From Stagonosporopsis chrysanthemi (lineage: Eukaryota > Ascomycota > Dothideomycetes > Pleosporales > Didymellaceae), in NCBI GenBank assembly GCA_022560025.1, contig JAFISE010000310.1, forward strand, positions 1 through 24,449: 24,449 nucleotides of DNA. The letters are read 5' to 3'. The position numbers and the translations under genes were made by a program. Below are positions 8,830 through 20,688 of the stretch, one piece after another; position 1 is the stretch's first letter, and each line of letters begins with the position of its first letter. The notes under the pieces are model-generated. The model saw only the letters and a list, made by a program, of their open reading frames with translations. It searched no databases and had not been told where the DNA came from.

Positions 8830-10714
8830 GTTTTAATGAGTAGCGAGCATAGAGATGTCGAGCGAGACCCATGATCGAAAAGGAGATATACTCAGTTGAA
8901 GAACAGGAGGGCTTGGTGACTCACAGTCATTGATGTTGATCTTCAGTACCTGCCCAATGAAGCCGAGCTCTCGATTTCGGCTTTGCTGTTTGGCAAATTC
9001 TTCATTGAAATTCTGTACATCAGACGAAGCTGACAAAAGCTCGAACTCTCAACCATGAAGATTGCGATACGGTCGCATTCATCTACTCGCGACAAATCGC
9101 GTCGTAGTGTGTGAAGAAGCTACTTTGTGCGAGTTCCTGAACGCGGCTGAAGGTGCGAGGAAGGCCGGGGTTTGCTGCTGCTGCCTAGACTAGCCTAAAT
9201 CTTACATAGGTGAGACTCATCCCCTCTGATTTTCCACGTCTCTTTCTTCGATCCCTCGCATTTCTTCCCGCAAATCCAACATGTTCATTTGGAACTCATT
9301 TGAGCTCAAAACAACGTCGACACGGTAGGTTCAGATGGCGACACAAATACCGTTGAGCCGGCCTCGGCTGGTCAACAACCGGAGGATTCCACCCTGGTAC
9401 CAGAGTCGACACCAGCGTCGAAACCTCCCTATCCCAAGTACCAGATCTTGATCGACCGTGCTCAATGCAACCGGCTGGACAGAACGAAGACTCACAGCTC
9501 GATCTCATTGAACAAGCTGTGCTGCGGCGCGTTTGGAAATTTTCTTGCAGCCTTAACCCTCGTCCACAGGCATGCCTAGAAGCCTGATTTCCAATCGCGC
9601 AGGGGCATACTGTGTAAAATGCCAGGCGATGCGGTCCGATTCCGCAGACACCTGATTGTCGAACTGAGGCGGAGACGCAACACCTCATTGAGCCGGCGCG
9701 AACGACCAACCAAATATCGATCCTTGACGTGCGTTAAGGGTGGCGCTATCAGCCTTCGACAAGGAGCATGATAACACCTTCATGCCACCCTGAAGGCCCT
9801 CCATCGCACGATAACCTCCATCGCTCACACAACACGAAGTCGCCATCGCACTGGTGGCTTCGCTCATTCCGAACGAGGAAGGTACGAGGTTCTTGAGTTG
9901 CGTGGCGCTATCTAGTAAGGGCTTCTGGCCGCCTCTGGTCTCCTTGCACTTTGCAAGAATATGGATTGGATGAATCAAGCTCGGCTAAGAACGCTCTCGG
10001 CAACGCTTGTTATCGCGTGCTCGAGGACTAGTGCCGGGGGTAGGGATTGATATCGTTCAGGATAAGAAGCAGATCCTTGTGATACGGTGTCCAGAAGGCC
10101 TCAATTAGTGATGGTGCGACTCTCCACGGCCATGAGCGTTGCGATCACAGGAAGCCGAATGCATGTTCAACGTTCCAATGGTCGGCGGCCTGCTGATAGT
10201 CTTCAGCAGTTTTCATCGAGCAGCAATCGAGCAGCGAGATTTCTTACACTTAGGAAGATGTATAGGTTGTGTACGCGTTCATTTGTCGCGCATGCGGGGC
10301 ACGTTCCATGTTCTCCAAAGGAAGGCCGCATCCTTGTCCGCTTCGGTGTTGCTGCAACTTCTTATCGCGCGACGTCTGTTCCAACCTAGGCGCGTAACAG
10401 GATGTTACCATTCCATGGGTAGTCTCGATCTCCGCCAACCAACATGGTGGCGCACGTATTCCTGGGCTCATTCCAATACACATGACTTGCGCTTAGCACC
10501 ACCTTCCTCTTCGCACTTAGATGTTATCATCGGTCTGCCGTTTGAGCAGAAAAGGTTGATCTGATTGGCAGATGCGCACTACTTCGCCGCAATTTGCTAT
10601 CGCGTCAAATCATAGTGCAATGTGCTCATGTGGTCGACCCTCGAAGATCTATATTGCACGGTTTCCTTTTCATCTTGTTTGAGAGCGTGACGATAGCTAC
10701 AGTTCATTTCCACG
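8830..10714. other. gene-poor spacer between methyltransferase and OPT transporter
   Basis: Base composition is ordinary but no frame looks like an intact gene. 8950-9060 (-) has a short protein-like stretch without an ATG. 9304-9574 (+) is open and encodes a Pro/Ser/Thr/Glu-rich stretch, also without a start. 9685-9978 (-) and 10139-10564 (+) are open but have no recognisable motif and biased composition. A short 8-bp inverted repeat (AGGGTGGC / GCCACCCT) occurs near 9738 and 9784. The last few hundred bases must contain the OPT promoter; an imperfect TATA-like TATATTG lies near 10649. Overall this looks like decayed DNA or non-coding sequence. Confidence 0.5.
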
Positions 10715-13409
10715 ATGGCAGCCAATCCTATGGGTGATACACTCATCCTCGGCGCGCCTGGCGTCGAGGGCAAGACCACAGTTGTTCCTACACACCAAGC
10801 CATCAACGCTTTCACCGACGAGAAACACCGTCTCAACGAAAGTAATGGAGAGCTTGATAAGAAGGGAGTACTTGAACCTGAGATCAAAGCGGCTTTACCT
10901 TTGTACGATGGTACCGACGACGACGACGACCACCATATCATCGTTACCGGAGCCGATGCTGCTGCCCATTTACTACCTATGCGGGACGACCATGATCCCT
11001 CTTTGACATTCCGGAGTATCTTCTTGGCAACCATTTTATCTGCCTTCCAAGCTGTGGTGTATCAAATCTACCAGGTGCGTTCTTCGCTATTGTCGCTTAG
11101 CCCGCTTTTCCTGACGTAGTTATCAGTTCAAACCTACTCTCGTCACCATTCAAGGAACATTCATTGTTCTCATGGCCTACTTTCTTGGTAACGCATGGGC
11201 CAGGATACTCCCCCGCGGCGAAAAATTTGAGGCTCGATGGAGGGCTAGAGGCGGTGCTGGTAAAACGCCAACGTACATCCAGATCATCTCTTTCTTCAAT
11301 CGTGGCCCTTGGAGCCTGAAAGAACATGCTATCACAGCTATCACAGCGACTTCAGCATCAATAGCTGCCCCAAGCAGTCAAGTTTTTGCTGCACAAGACA
11401 TCTTCTACGACCTACCTTTGAGCCCGGTCACTGTCATATTTAGTACCATCTCGATTGGATTATTCGGCTACGGTATATGTGGTATCATGCGTCCCATCTG
11501 CGTTTGGCATGTTGATGCGGTTTACTGGAGCAGTCTTCCAACAGTGAAGGTTATCCAAGGCCTACACTGGCAGTCAGTCAAGGATTCCAAGCCAATCAGA
11601 TGGTTCTGGATCGCATTCTCATGCATGTTTGTCTATGAATTCTTCCCAGCTTACATCTTCCCATGGCTCAACTCGGTCTCGATTCCCTGTTTGGCTGCTA
11701 TGCATGCAACCGGATCCAAAGCCACCACGCTTACCAACATCTTTGGCGGTGCTACCAACAACGAGGGTCTAGGCCTTTTCACCTTGTCATTCGACTGGCA
11801 ATACGTGAGTTACACAGGTGCATTGCAGATTCAAGCTGACCTTGTCTTTCCGCAGATCACATCATTCCAGTCGTCTCTTCCGCTGAAGCTTCAGCTGCAC
11901 CAAACTGCCGGTCTTGTTGTTTGCTTCTTCGTCATGATCGGCATATATTACGGCAATGCTTGGAACGCAAAATCACTCCCGTTCATGTCAACGCGCCTGC
12001 TCACTCAAGAAGGCGGAAAGTATCCTAGCACGGAAGTTTTCGTTGGCGGTGTACTTGACAAAAGCGCGCTGGCCAAGTATGGTCTGCCGAGACTCACAGG
12101 TACTTTTGCTTACTCTATGTTCATGGCAAATGCTGCAGTAAGCCTCTTCGGGGACTTGAATTGATATCTGTTAACAGCTGCTAGATTGGAGCGCTAATCG
12201 CTCATATCGTCCTTTTCTGGGGAGGAGATATTGTTAGGACGTTCAAGGCGGCCAGAAAAGGCAACTTCAACGACCCACATCATGTCCACATGCACAAGCA
12301 CTACAAGGAAGCGCCTTGGTGGTGGTACATCGTAGTGCTGGTCGTGAGCTTCATTCTTGGCCTCATCGTTGTCATCAAGGAGAATGTCACTCTCCCCGTA
12401 TGGGGATATGTAATCGCACTGGTAATGGGTATTATCATCGCACCCTTTGTAAGTACAGACAAGTGTCAGTTCATATTGCAACCACTGACCAATCCTCAGA
12501 GCACTATTCTGTACTCGCGGTTCGGAAACGGTATCGCGACGAACAACTTGTCTAAAGTCATCGCCGGATTGATTCTACCTGGACGTCCCATTGGCAACAT
12601 GTACTTTGCCGCATGGTCTCACAACGTAATAAGTGGTGCCGTTCAACTCAGCATGGACCTCAAGCTAGGGGAATACCGTACGTCCATATCCATGCTCTGC
12701 CATGAGCAAGTACTAACAAGACACACAGTCAAGATCCCTCCACGCGTCATGTTCATAACCCAAATATACGGTACAGTGCTTGGTGGTTTCATCAACTACG
12801 CTGTCATGATATCTATCGTCGCAGGGAACAAGGTACTCCTTGCTGACACAAACGGTGATGCGTCATGGAGCGGTGCCACCATCCAGTCATACAACACCAA
12901 CGCATCTACCTGGGCGCTTGCAGCCTATATCTACAAACAAGGTCAAGCATACTCTATCGTACCCTATGGTCTTCTTATCGGAGCTGGCATCGTTGCAGCA
13001 CATCGTATTTTCGCTCAGGTGAGCACTAATCTATCAAAAACCGTCCGCCAATCCATTAACATCTTGTCAGTTCGTTCCCAGGATCGGCAAGTTCTCCCTA
13101 AACGAGATCAATTTCCCACAGTTCATCCAATATGCTGGATACATCCCTTACAACCAGTCGCAAACGTGTGTGCTGCTTAGCTGGACGATTGTTGGCTTCT
13201 ACACGCAGTTCTATCTCCGCAACTACCGGCCGCGCATCTTCAAGGACTACTCTTACCTCATTGCTGGCGCGTTTGATGGCGCTAGTCTGACGTGCCTTTT
13301 CATCCTATCTTTCGCCGTGTTCGGTGCTGGTGGCCCTGCGACCCCGTTCCCACAATGGTGGGGTAACAATGTCGCGGGCAACTATGATCATTGTCCTATT
13401 GCGGAGTAG
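10715..13409 (+). CDS. OPT-family oligopeptide transporter (seven exons)
   Basis: Proton-coupled membrane carrier for small peptides or related metal and sulfur conjugates. Exons: 10715-11074, 11127-11804, 11856-12137, 12185-12448, 12500-12677, 12729-13018 and 13071-13409. Introns are 47-52 bp, all GT/AG, and the joins restore one frame of 796 aa, normal for fungal OPTs (ISP4-like clade). The ATG has A at -3. The N-terminal tail is cytosolic and acidic, with five Asp then two His (68-74). About 14-16 hydrophobic segments follow. Family hallmarks include FWIAFSCMFVYEFFPAYIFP, the TNNEGLGL and SFDWQYITSF segment, MANAAIGALIAH, ATNNLSKVIAGLILPGRP, EYLKIPPRVMF (made by a split codon across intron 5) and the C-terminal FYTQFYLRNYRP. 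No stop or frameshift is seen, so it appears functional. It precedes the A-T-R gene by 2.15 kb on the same strand and could move a product or precursor of that locus, or be independent. Confidence 0.93.
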
Positions 13410-15561
13410 GGTCCCGATGAAACAAGCTCCAGAGGTAAAGGGAAGGTTCCGTATCCTTACAAGATTCTCGTAGGCTGTTGAAGCTCTCAAGGTAGATGTC
13501 AGATCAATGGCGCCTGTGGAGCCTAAATTAATCGACGCGCAATTCAACAGAGGTTCTATATGAATGATCGTTGACGACTACCTTTACAATGATCAATATG
13601 ATCTCAAAGCCTTGTATCTAGTACAGGACCACGGAAAAAATCTCCCGTTGTACACGGTAGACTTCACCTCCAAAACACTGAGTCCTGGCAACACTTCGCT
13701 GCAGAAACGCCCGCGAAATAAGACACTGAGCGGCTCCATCGATCTGAGCTCCAGAGATGGCCTTGGGGTCTCGCTCATCGACACCCGTATCTGATCCGCC
13801 AATGTTCTAGTACCATTAATGAAGTCTGTCACACCTCTAGGCCAACATCTCAATGAACACAGACGGCTTCATGAGGAGCGCGCAGCGAAGATTGGGTTGT
13901 CCGGGATTCAGACCCAATTTGGCTCCGAGATGACAATGTATAGATCTGAGTTTCGCTCTGCTGCATAGCAGAGTTCAGGAGCCGCAGGAACATGGTTTGC
14001 CAACTGGGTTCTCCGGCTCTTTGCGAATTGGGTCTGACCTGGCCATATCTGGATGGTCCTGCCCCACGACTGTCCAAAAAACCGCATTCGGGGCGCTGCA
14101 TACGCCAAGCCCTTTGTAAAGTCGTCTCATACAGCGTGAGAAAATTCTTTGACATCGAATCCATCGTACTCATTGACGTCCTCGGAGCTAAATCACGGAA
14201 ATGTCCACAGCATTGCCTCTTTGAGTGCCGGCACCCGGCCATGAGTTCAGCGTTCCTCGCGAACGGTGATAAGAACCATGCCACCGTCTCGTCGGTGAGC
14301 CCAACACGGTGTTTAGTGGTGGCTCCACAATCAAGCTAGTCAAAGGAAATCCGACCTTCCCATTCGCAGCGTCATCGTTAAGTATCTTCCAGCGGCGGGT
14401 ATAATTTTGACTAAAGTTCAACTCCTTCTTCCACTTTCACGTCCACTGGGCCTATAAGATAACGCTTATCAGGAGACGCTTAGCTGCTTAATCGCTGTGG
14501 TAATGTGACGAGCTTCGGGAGACAGAAGAAACGTTGTTCGCTCTGGCTTTTCTTTAAAAGAGGGCCAGAGCACTCAGAGCTCCACCCAAAGTCGTATGCG
14601 TTGTTTTGATGGCACCAGTAGTCAAATGTGTAAGGCTTACAGTGAGTACGTCATCTTCTACGATAGCGTCATTTGTGATTATTAACGCCACTTTGGACTC
14701 TCTTCTCGCGACCTGTATCACCTATTCGCAATGACCTCGAGCAATGCCTCAGAATTCTCGATGAGATTGTGTTATCTTGTGCGGGACACATTATACCTCT
14801 TGTGCTCGCCATGCAGGCAAGATCTTCCTTGCCGCCTTTCGCCGCTCCAACCACTGCACGGGTCCAAATGTAGCAGAACAAGCTTCGTGGCGCCGCGCGG
14901 GCCGCATCCTCAAGGCTTGTGTAGCGCTCAGATCTCACATCGAGTTTTTTCGGAACCTGCGGAGACTGCGCAATGGTGCGTGGGTGCAAAGACATGCAAG
15001 CTCGGCCGAGCACCACCTGTATGTTGATTTGCACAGGGATACCAGTGTTACCGTACGTAACCAATTTGTATGCGTAGTAGTACAACGGAAAAATGACGCA
15101 ATATCTGCTGCGTTACGACGACAAAGCAGACAAGCACAGCAAAGTGCGCATTACACGAGGAGGCTCTGGGAGTAGTTGTAATGCATATTGTGGGCTGATT
15201 GGCCAGAGCTGTCTGCGCGACAGTTTATGCCTCAATCTCCACTGATACACTTCGGAGAACAGTCGGAGTGGGTTGGCAACGATCTTCCGATGAATCATGA
15301 CGACAGACACAGCCATAATATTGGTGATACTTCGCATCTTCGGCCGGAGCTTCTGCCATCAGCGATCACTTATATTCAGCCCGCCCGCTGAAGTAAAGCT
15401 AAGCCATCACTCAACATCAAAGTGGCTTTGCTCATCAAGTCTCACCGCACCATATAGGCTCTCAGCACTTCAGCTACTCGGAAACATCCCAAGAAGAGGT
15501 ATACCGACGCTTTCCGCGAATTCGACGCTTGCACCTAAGGGAATTAAAAGACACCCGCACA
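13410..15561. other. spacer between OPT transporter and A-T-R enzyme with decayed coding fragments
   Basis: No intact gene is visible over 2.15 kb. The right-hand part (about 15200-15561) should contain the promoter and 5' leader of the A-T-R gene; a TATATTC motif lies at about 15371-15377, roughly 185 bp before the ATG. 14731-15175 (+) is open in two overlapping frames, but these are Arg/Cys-rich and unlike known proteins. The segment 13900-14421 is described separately as a possible gene relic. No RNA gene or clear repeat was found. Confidence 0.5.
13900..14421 (-). pseudogene. possible gene relic, family unknown
   Basis: On the minus strand, protein-like stretches follow each other in different frames. 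One encodes a KILNDD...LIVEPPLNTV segment (about 14385-14310). It passes into another frame reading TDETVAWFLSPFARNAEL (about 14310-14250). A third reads EDVNEYDGFDVKEFSHAV, then a TGA stop (about 14130), then DDFTKGLAYAAPRMRFF. This ordering of natural-looking amino-acid sequence broken by two frame changes and a stop is what a decaying gene would leave. There is no start codon and I recognise no domain. It could equally be chance. Confidence 0.3.
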
Positions 15562-18500
15562 ATGGCCAACGCCACGCAACAACAACCTACGGTACCGGAC
15601 TATATAGATGATGTCGCGAAATCATCACCCAACGATACGTGGGCTATAGTTCCACAATCAACTACTAGTCTCGATCAGGGATGGCATCATTACAGCTATG
15701 CAGACCTTGCCAGAGCAGTGGACAGTATGGCATGGTGGATTGAGAAGAATGTTGGAATTGCACAGTATCAAGGCCAAACAATAGGCTATATGGGGTAAGA
15801 CGCGCACTACTTATACTGTTCTTTCCAGCTAATAACAGCGCAGCGCCAATGATCTACGCTACCTCGTTGTCTTGGCTGCAACATTGAAGACGGGTTATGT
15901 CCCTCTCTTCAATTCGCCACGAAACTCTAGTGAGGGCCAGAACTTTTTGATCGAAAAAACGAACTGCAAGGTCTTCCTGACCACGGCCGAGACAGCACCG
16001 CAAGTCGAATTCATTCGATCGGGGAATCCTCTTCTCAGGGTAGTCCAAGCGCCAACGACCCTAGAGCTCCTAAATCCAAGCCTCAATGTGTCTACTTACA
16101 AGGGGCGACAAAGTCACGATGCGAACGCACACAGCTTGATTCTCCACACTTCCGGCTCTACAGGTGCGCATCACTGAAGACCGAAGATTACTTTGGCGGT
16201 ATGCTGATAGTTGTATTAGGCCTTCCCAAACCAATCCACTTGACTGTCGCAGGTCTCAACACAATAAGATCCCAGGCTCTGCTAGGACCGGAAGAGGGAT
16301 TTGAGCCCGTCTCAAAACGGTTCCTGGCGGATGCTCAGCCCATGCTCGCAGCCGTTCCTTTCTTCCACGCCATGGGCATTATTGTCGGTCTCCGATCTCT
16401 CCTGTGTAAAGGCACAATTGTGAGGCTACCTTCAGAGAAAATGCTTAGTGCCGGCTTGGTCGTTGATGCAATCGCCGCTATCAAGCCAGCATCGGGAATT
16501 TTCCCGCCATCCATTCTCGAGGATGTATCTGCCTCCGACGCGGGCATTAAAGCTTTGGGACAGCTGAGGAGCGTTTTCTTTGGCGGTGCGCCTCTTGCTG
16601 CCGCAAGCGGCGACAAAATCTGCAAAGTTACCAACCTAGTGACCGTGATCGGCAGCACTGAAGCGCTGCTCATGTGTACGCTGCTACCCACTCAACCCGA
16701 TGAATGGAGTTACTTCCACTGGGGTACCGTCACGGGAACTGTCATGGAGCCGGCAGGGGATGATTTACATGAGCTTGTGCTGAAGCCCAAAGATACAAAG
16801 TATCAGGCAATCTTCCACACTTTTCCCGATATCCACGAATGGCGAACGAAAGATCTCTTCAGACAGCACCCTTCCAAATCCTACTTGTGGAAGTACAGCG
16901 GTCGTCGAGACGACGTCATCGTACTGAGTAACGGCGAGAAGTTCAATCCGGTCCTGACCGAGAAGCTGATCGAGTCGCACCCACTGGTCAAGGGTGCTCT
17001 TGTAGTCGGCCAAGGCAAGTTTCAAGCCGGACTTCTGATTGAGCCTGAGTGGAGCCAGGCAGGCAGTCAAGATCCATCAGCACTGGTAGATCTTATCTGG
17101 CCGATAATCGAGCAAGCGAATCGAGAGGCGCCTGCTCATGCAAGAATCTACCAGTCGAAAGTCGCCATTGCCAAACAGGAGAAATGTTTTGTGCGCGCCG
17201 CCAAAGGTTCGATCATTCGTCTCCAAACAGGAACAGCTTTCAAGGATGAAGTAGAAGCCTTGTATGCGGATGAAGGGTACTCCAGTGATCTATATCAGAA
17301 TGATGATGATGATAATAGGGAGCTAACAAGTAAAATCCATGCGGTCTTCACTCGCTCATTGCCCGCATTCCAGGAGGATACAGCAGACAATGTCGATATC
17401 TTTAGCCTTGGTGTCGACTCTCTCGATGTCCTTGCGCTGACCAACACGCTCAGCAAGGCCATCCGTGGCGCCAAGGTCACCGCGTCAATGATATACGGCA
17501 GCCCTTCTGTGAACCAGTTGGCTGCAGCGCTGTCTCAAAACATTGGCAACTGTAGCGGAAAGTCCCAAGCACCACCAACCCGAGAACAGAAGATCGACAG
17601 CATGGTCAGGAAATACACGGTAGACATGGTCCGCAAGAAGAGTCACCCAAAGAGATCTGATCCCCCATCAAAGCATACGGTGGTACTCACTGGCTCCACC
17701 GGAAGCCTTGGTACTCATATCCTTGAGCAAATGCTCAACAATCCACACATCGAGAAGGTATATTGTATGAACAGATCCGACAACGCGGAGTCTCGACAAA
17801 GACAGTCTTTCGAGCAACACCACCACGATTCGACCAACTTCAGCAAAGCAACGTTCCTGAAGACCGACTTCGGTTCTGATAATTTTGGCCTCTCGGAAGA
17901 AACATACGTCCGCCTTCTCGAGACTGTCGATATCTTTATCCACTCCGCCTGGTCTGTAGACTTCAATCTGTCACTCGAATCCTATGAGGCCACGCACATC
18001 TCTGGAACACGACGCGCTATCGACTTCGCTGCCGCAGCTGTCCACAAGCCCTCGATCATCTTCATCTCTTCCATCGCCAGCGTTGGGAATTGGGGTTCAA
18101 TCGCGAAGGACGGTTCAGCCGTGCCAGAAACCGTGACGTCGCTATTTGACAATACAATTACTTTGCCACAAGGCTACGGCGAGTCCAAACACGTTGCGGC
18201 TCAGATCTTGGCTACTGCATCGCACCGTCTTGGTATCAAAACTGCGATTGTGCGGGCAGGCCAGCTCGCAGGTCCAAGTACGCAGGCTGGGGGTGCCGCG
18301 TGGAACAGGCATGAATGGCTGCCGACTTTGGTACACACCAGTAAGATCCTGAACAAATTGCCACGTACGTTAGGTAACCAAGACCTCGTGGATTGGGTTC
18401 CAATGGATGTCGCAGCGGGGACCGTCATCGATGTAGCCACGTTGTCGGCCTCTGATGGTGCTCAGGTGTACCATCTCACCAATCCCCATACAACATCTTG

Positions 18501-18798
18501 GAATCAACTGTTCCCTATCATTCAGAAATACTACAACGGCTCTGGGGGAGGAATCGAGGTCGTTGAGTACCATGATTGGGTCGATGAGCTTGAGCAGATT
18601 TCCCCAACCAAGGAGAATGCTGAGAAGATTCCTGGCCTGAAGCTGCTGGATTTCTACGAAAGTCTCAGACCAACAACGGAAATGGGATTACCACCTTTGG
18701 AGACAAAGAATACAGAACAAGTAAGCAGGGCTTTGAAGGATGGAAGTGCTGTCAACGAAGAATCCCTGACAAAGTGGTTGAGTCAGTGGGCGTTTTAA
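15562..18798 (+). CDS. NRPS-like adenylation-thiolation-reductase (A-T-R) enzyme
   Basis: Activates a carboxylic acid as the acyl-adenylate, loads it on a phosphopantetheine arm and releases it reductively as an aldehyde or alcohol. Exons 15562-15794, 15844-16163 and 16220-18798 (introns 49 and 56 bp) give 1043 aa, the usual A-T-R length. Adenylation domain, about 25-545: core A3 LHTSGSTGLPKP (178-189, its second glycine codon split by intron 2), FFHAMG, GSTEALLM, the WRTKDLF / WKYSGRRDDVIVLSNGEKFNP region and AKGSIIR near the end. Thiolation domain about 560-635 with the attachment serine S585 in SLGVDSLDVL. Reductase domain about 672-1010: NAD(P)-binding GSTGSLG (676-682), SSIASVGNW, and catalytic Tyr/Lys in YGESK (Y837, K841). 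No condensation or thioesterase domain is present, so the substrate is probably one aryl or alkyl acid. The ATG has A at -3. No stop or frameshift. The P450 converges on it 178 bp away. Confidence 0.93.
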
Positions 18799-18976
18799 GT
18801 GCAGATGGTGTGCATTATTGGGCATAACAGATCTCGCTACGTAATCTGGAACTGGTCAACTACATGCAACATCTTAAGGGGAGCCAAATACCTATTGATG
18901 TGTCATATCAAGTCAATGACGCCATATCACTTGCACGACTCCTTCGGCCAGGTCCGCCCAGAACGCCCATATCGAC

Positions 18977-20688
18977 TCAGTGTATACGCTCCCTCAGCTG
19001 TACCATAGGGCCTTTCCTATTGCTAACGAACATTTCATACGTCTGATACTGGCCTTCCTCACGGCGTCCTGGGTCAGCGTCTACACTCCCGCCACCGAGC
19101 TTGTTCGCCGAGTCTTGCTTCATCTCAAATTTCCACACCATCTTCGCAACCACAATTCTCATCTCCAACCATGCCATGTTCTTGCCCACACACCCACGCG
19201 AGCCAGCCGAGAAGGCACAGAACGCACTATCGGCAAGCGCAACACTCTCCGTCGTCGACCCCGCTTCGCCTACGATCCAGCGCTCGGGACAGAATTTCAG
19301 CGGCTCGGGATAGTAGTCTTTGTTGTAATGCATTGCCCAAAATGCGGTACTGAGTTGTGTACCCTTGGGAAAGTAATTGCCATCGATTGTTGTACCGCCC
19401 TCAAGAACTTCGCGGCCTGGTTCGGCGGCGACGGGAGGCGCCATGCGCATCGCCTCCATGAGGATAGCAGTCAGATACTTGCAAGACTGGATCTTAGCAC
19501 CGGACTTAATCTCGTCGTAGTTGCTAAATGTCGAAAGGAGCTCGCAGGCAAGACGGTCCTGCACCTCGGGGTGTCGCGATAGGTAGAAGTATGTTGCGGA
19601 AAGCACAATTGAGGTAGTGTCGCTTCCTGCGACTATTAGTAGCTCACACTCGGCGTACAATTCTTCGAGTGAGTAGCCGGTGCCGGTTTCAGGATCTTTC
19701 GCGCCAAAGAGCCAGTGGAAGAAGTCTTTCCGGATCTCTGCATCTGGATTGGGCTTCTTTTGTAGCTCCTGCTGCTTGGCTGTACGCTTTCAGAGGCAAT
19801 CATCAACGAAGTCGTACCAGTTCTGTGCAAAGCGAGGAGTTGTGGCTGCAAGAAGTTGATTCAGACCTCGCGGTTTCAGCCAAATCACAAAGGGGCCTAA
19901 AGGAGAACAGACGATCTGTGATGCGTTAGTGAAGGTCATCTTGTTGTAGTAGAGCTGACTGACCGGCTGCATGAGTGCGATGAAATCGATCATAATTTCA
20001 GGGATGTGTCGCATCTTACTGTTTGGCTCTTTCATGTCGAAGCATTTTCCAAAACACAGGTCTCCAAGGATGTCAAATACCAAGTAGTTAATTTGATCAG
20101 CCATGTTGATCGGCTTCGTCCACTGATCGCTCCTTTTCTTTTCTTGGCTGAGTAGTTGCAGCCAGCGGTCGACGTTTTCATGCACAAACACCTCGGCACC
20201 TCGTAGAGCACTTTCGGAGAACGCATAGTTGACCACACGACGCTTTCTGGCATGCACTGGAATCGAGGTGGCGCTCCATACGTTGATGTGTTGCGGAGTC
20301 TTGGGCCAGATCTCGTAGAAGACATTCTTCTTGACATTGCCCTTCGGGCCAAAGATATGCCTGTACGACGTGGGATTGTTTAGGCAGATGCTATTCGGCG
20401 CGTAGCGAATCTCAGTACCTAACCACCCGTTATTGTACTTTCTGCAGAGGCAGAGGTACCTCGCTTACCGTACTGCTCTTGCAGGCTGAGAAGCCAAAGA
20501 TGCCTGTCCTGGTTCTTCGAGTGCCACCAGGATGGGAACGTTGACAATTTTGCCCAGAACGGCCCTGGGAACTTCGCGAGAGGATGGAAATACAACCTGT
20601 ACACCGCCGTCACAATGACATACGATAAAAAGACTGCAGTGCTCAAGGCGGCGATATTCGGGTACGAAACACCCTGAACAATACCCAT
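18977..20688 (-). CDS. cytochrome P450 monooxygenase, interrupted by one in-frame TGA
   Basis: Haem-thiolate oxygenase, ER-anchored. Exon 1 is 20469-20688, intron 20419-20468 (50 bp), exon 2 18977-20418, giving 553 codons plus the terminal stop. The ATG at 20688 has A at -3 and begins an N-terminal membrane helix (about 12-32) followed by the proline hinge PLAKFPGP. Later landmarks: I-helix AGSDTT (337-342), K-helix ExxR as EAMR (395-398), PERW motif, and the haem-binding FSAGSRGCVGKNMAW with Cys483. All are intact. Codon 283 is TGA (plus-strand 19790-19792), within clearly homologous sequence (FVDDCL, stop, KRTAKQQELQKKP), between the F-G region and the I-helix. Without read-through or an unusually short intron the product would end before the haem site, so this may be a recent pseudogene or a sequence error. 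Related proteins are typical tailoring enzymes of fungal secondary metabolism. It converges on the A-T-R gene. Confidence 0.85.

Noticed and set aside
11805..11855. In-frame 51-nt segment of the OPT gene read as coding
   Set aside because: It begins GTGAGT, ends CGCAG, and its removal restores the family-typical SFDWQYITSF; it is an intron that happens to be open and a multiple of three.
14777..15175. 132-codon plus-strand frame upstream of the A-T-R gene
   Set aside because: Arg/His/Ser-rich with no domain, overlapped by another open frame and a minus-strand frame; likely promoter or leader DNA.
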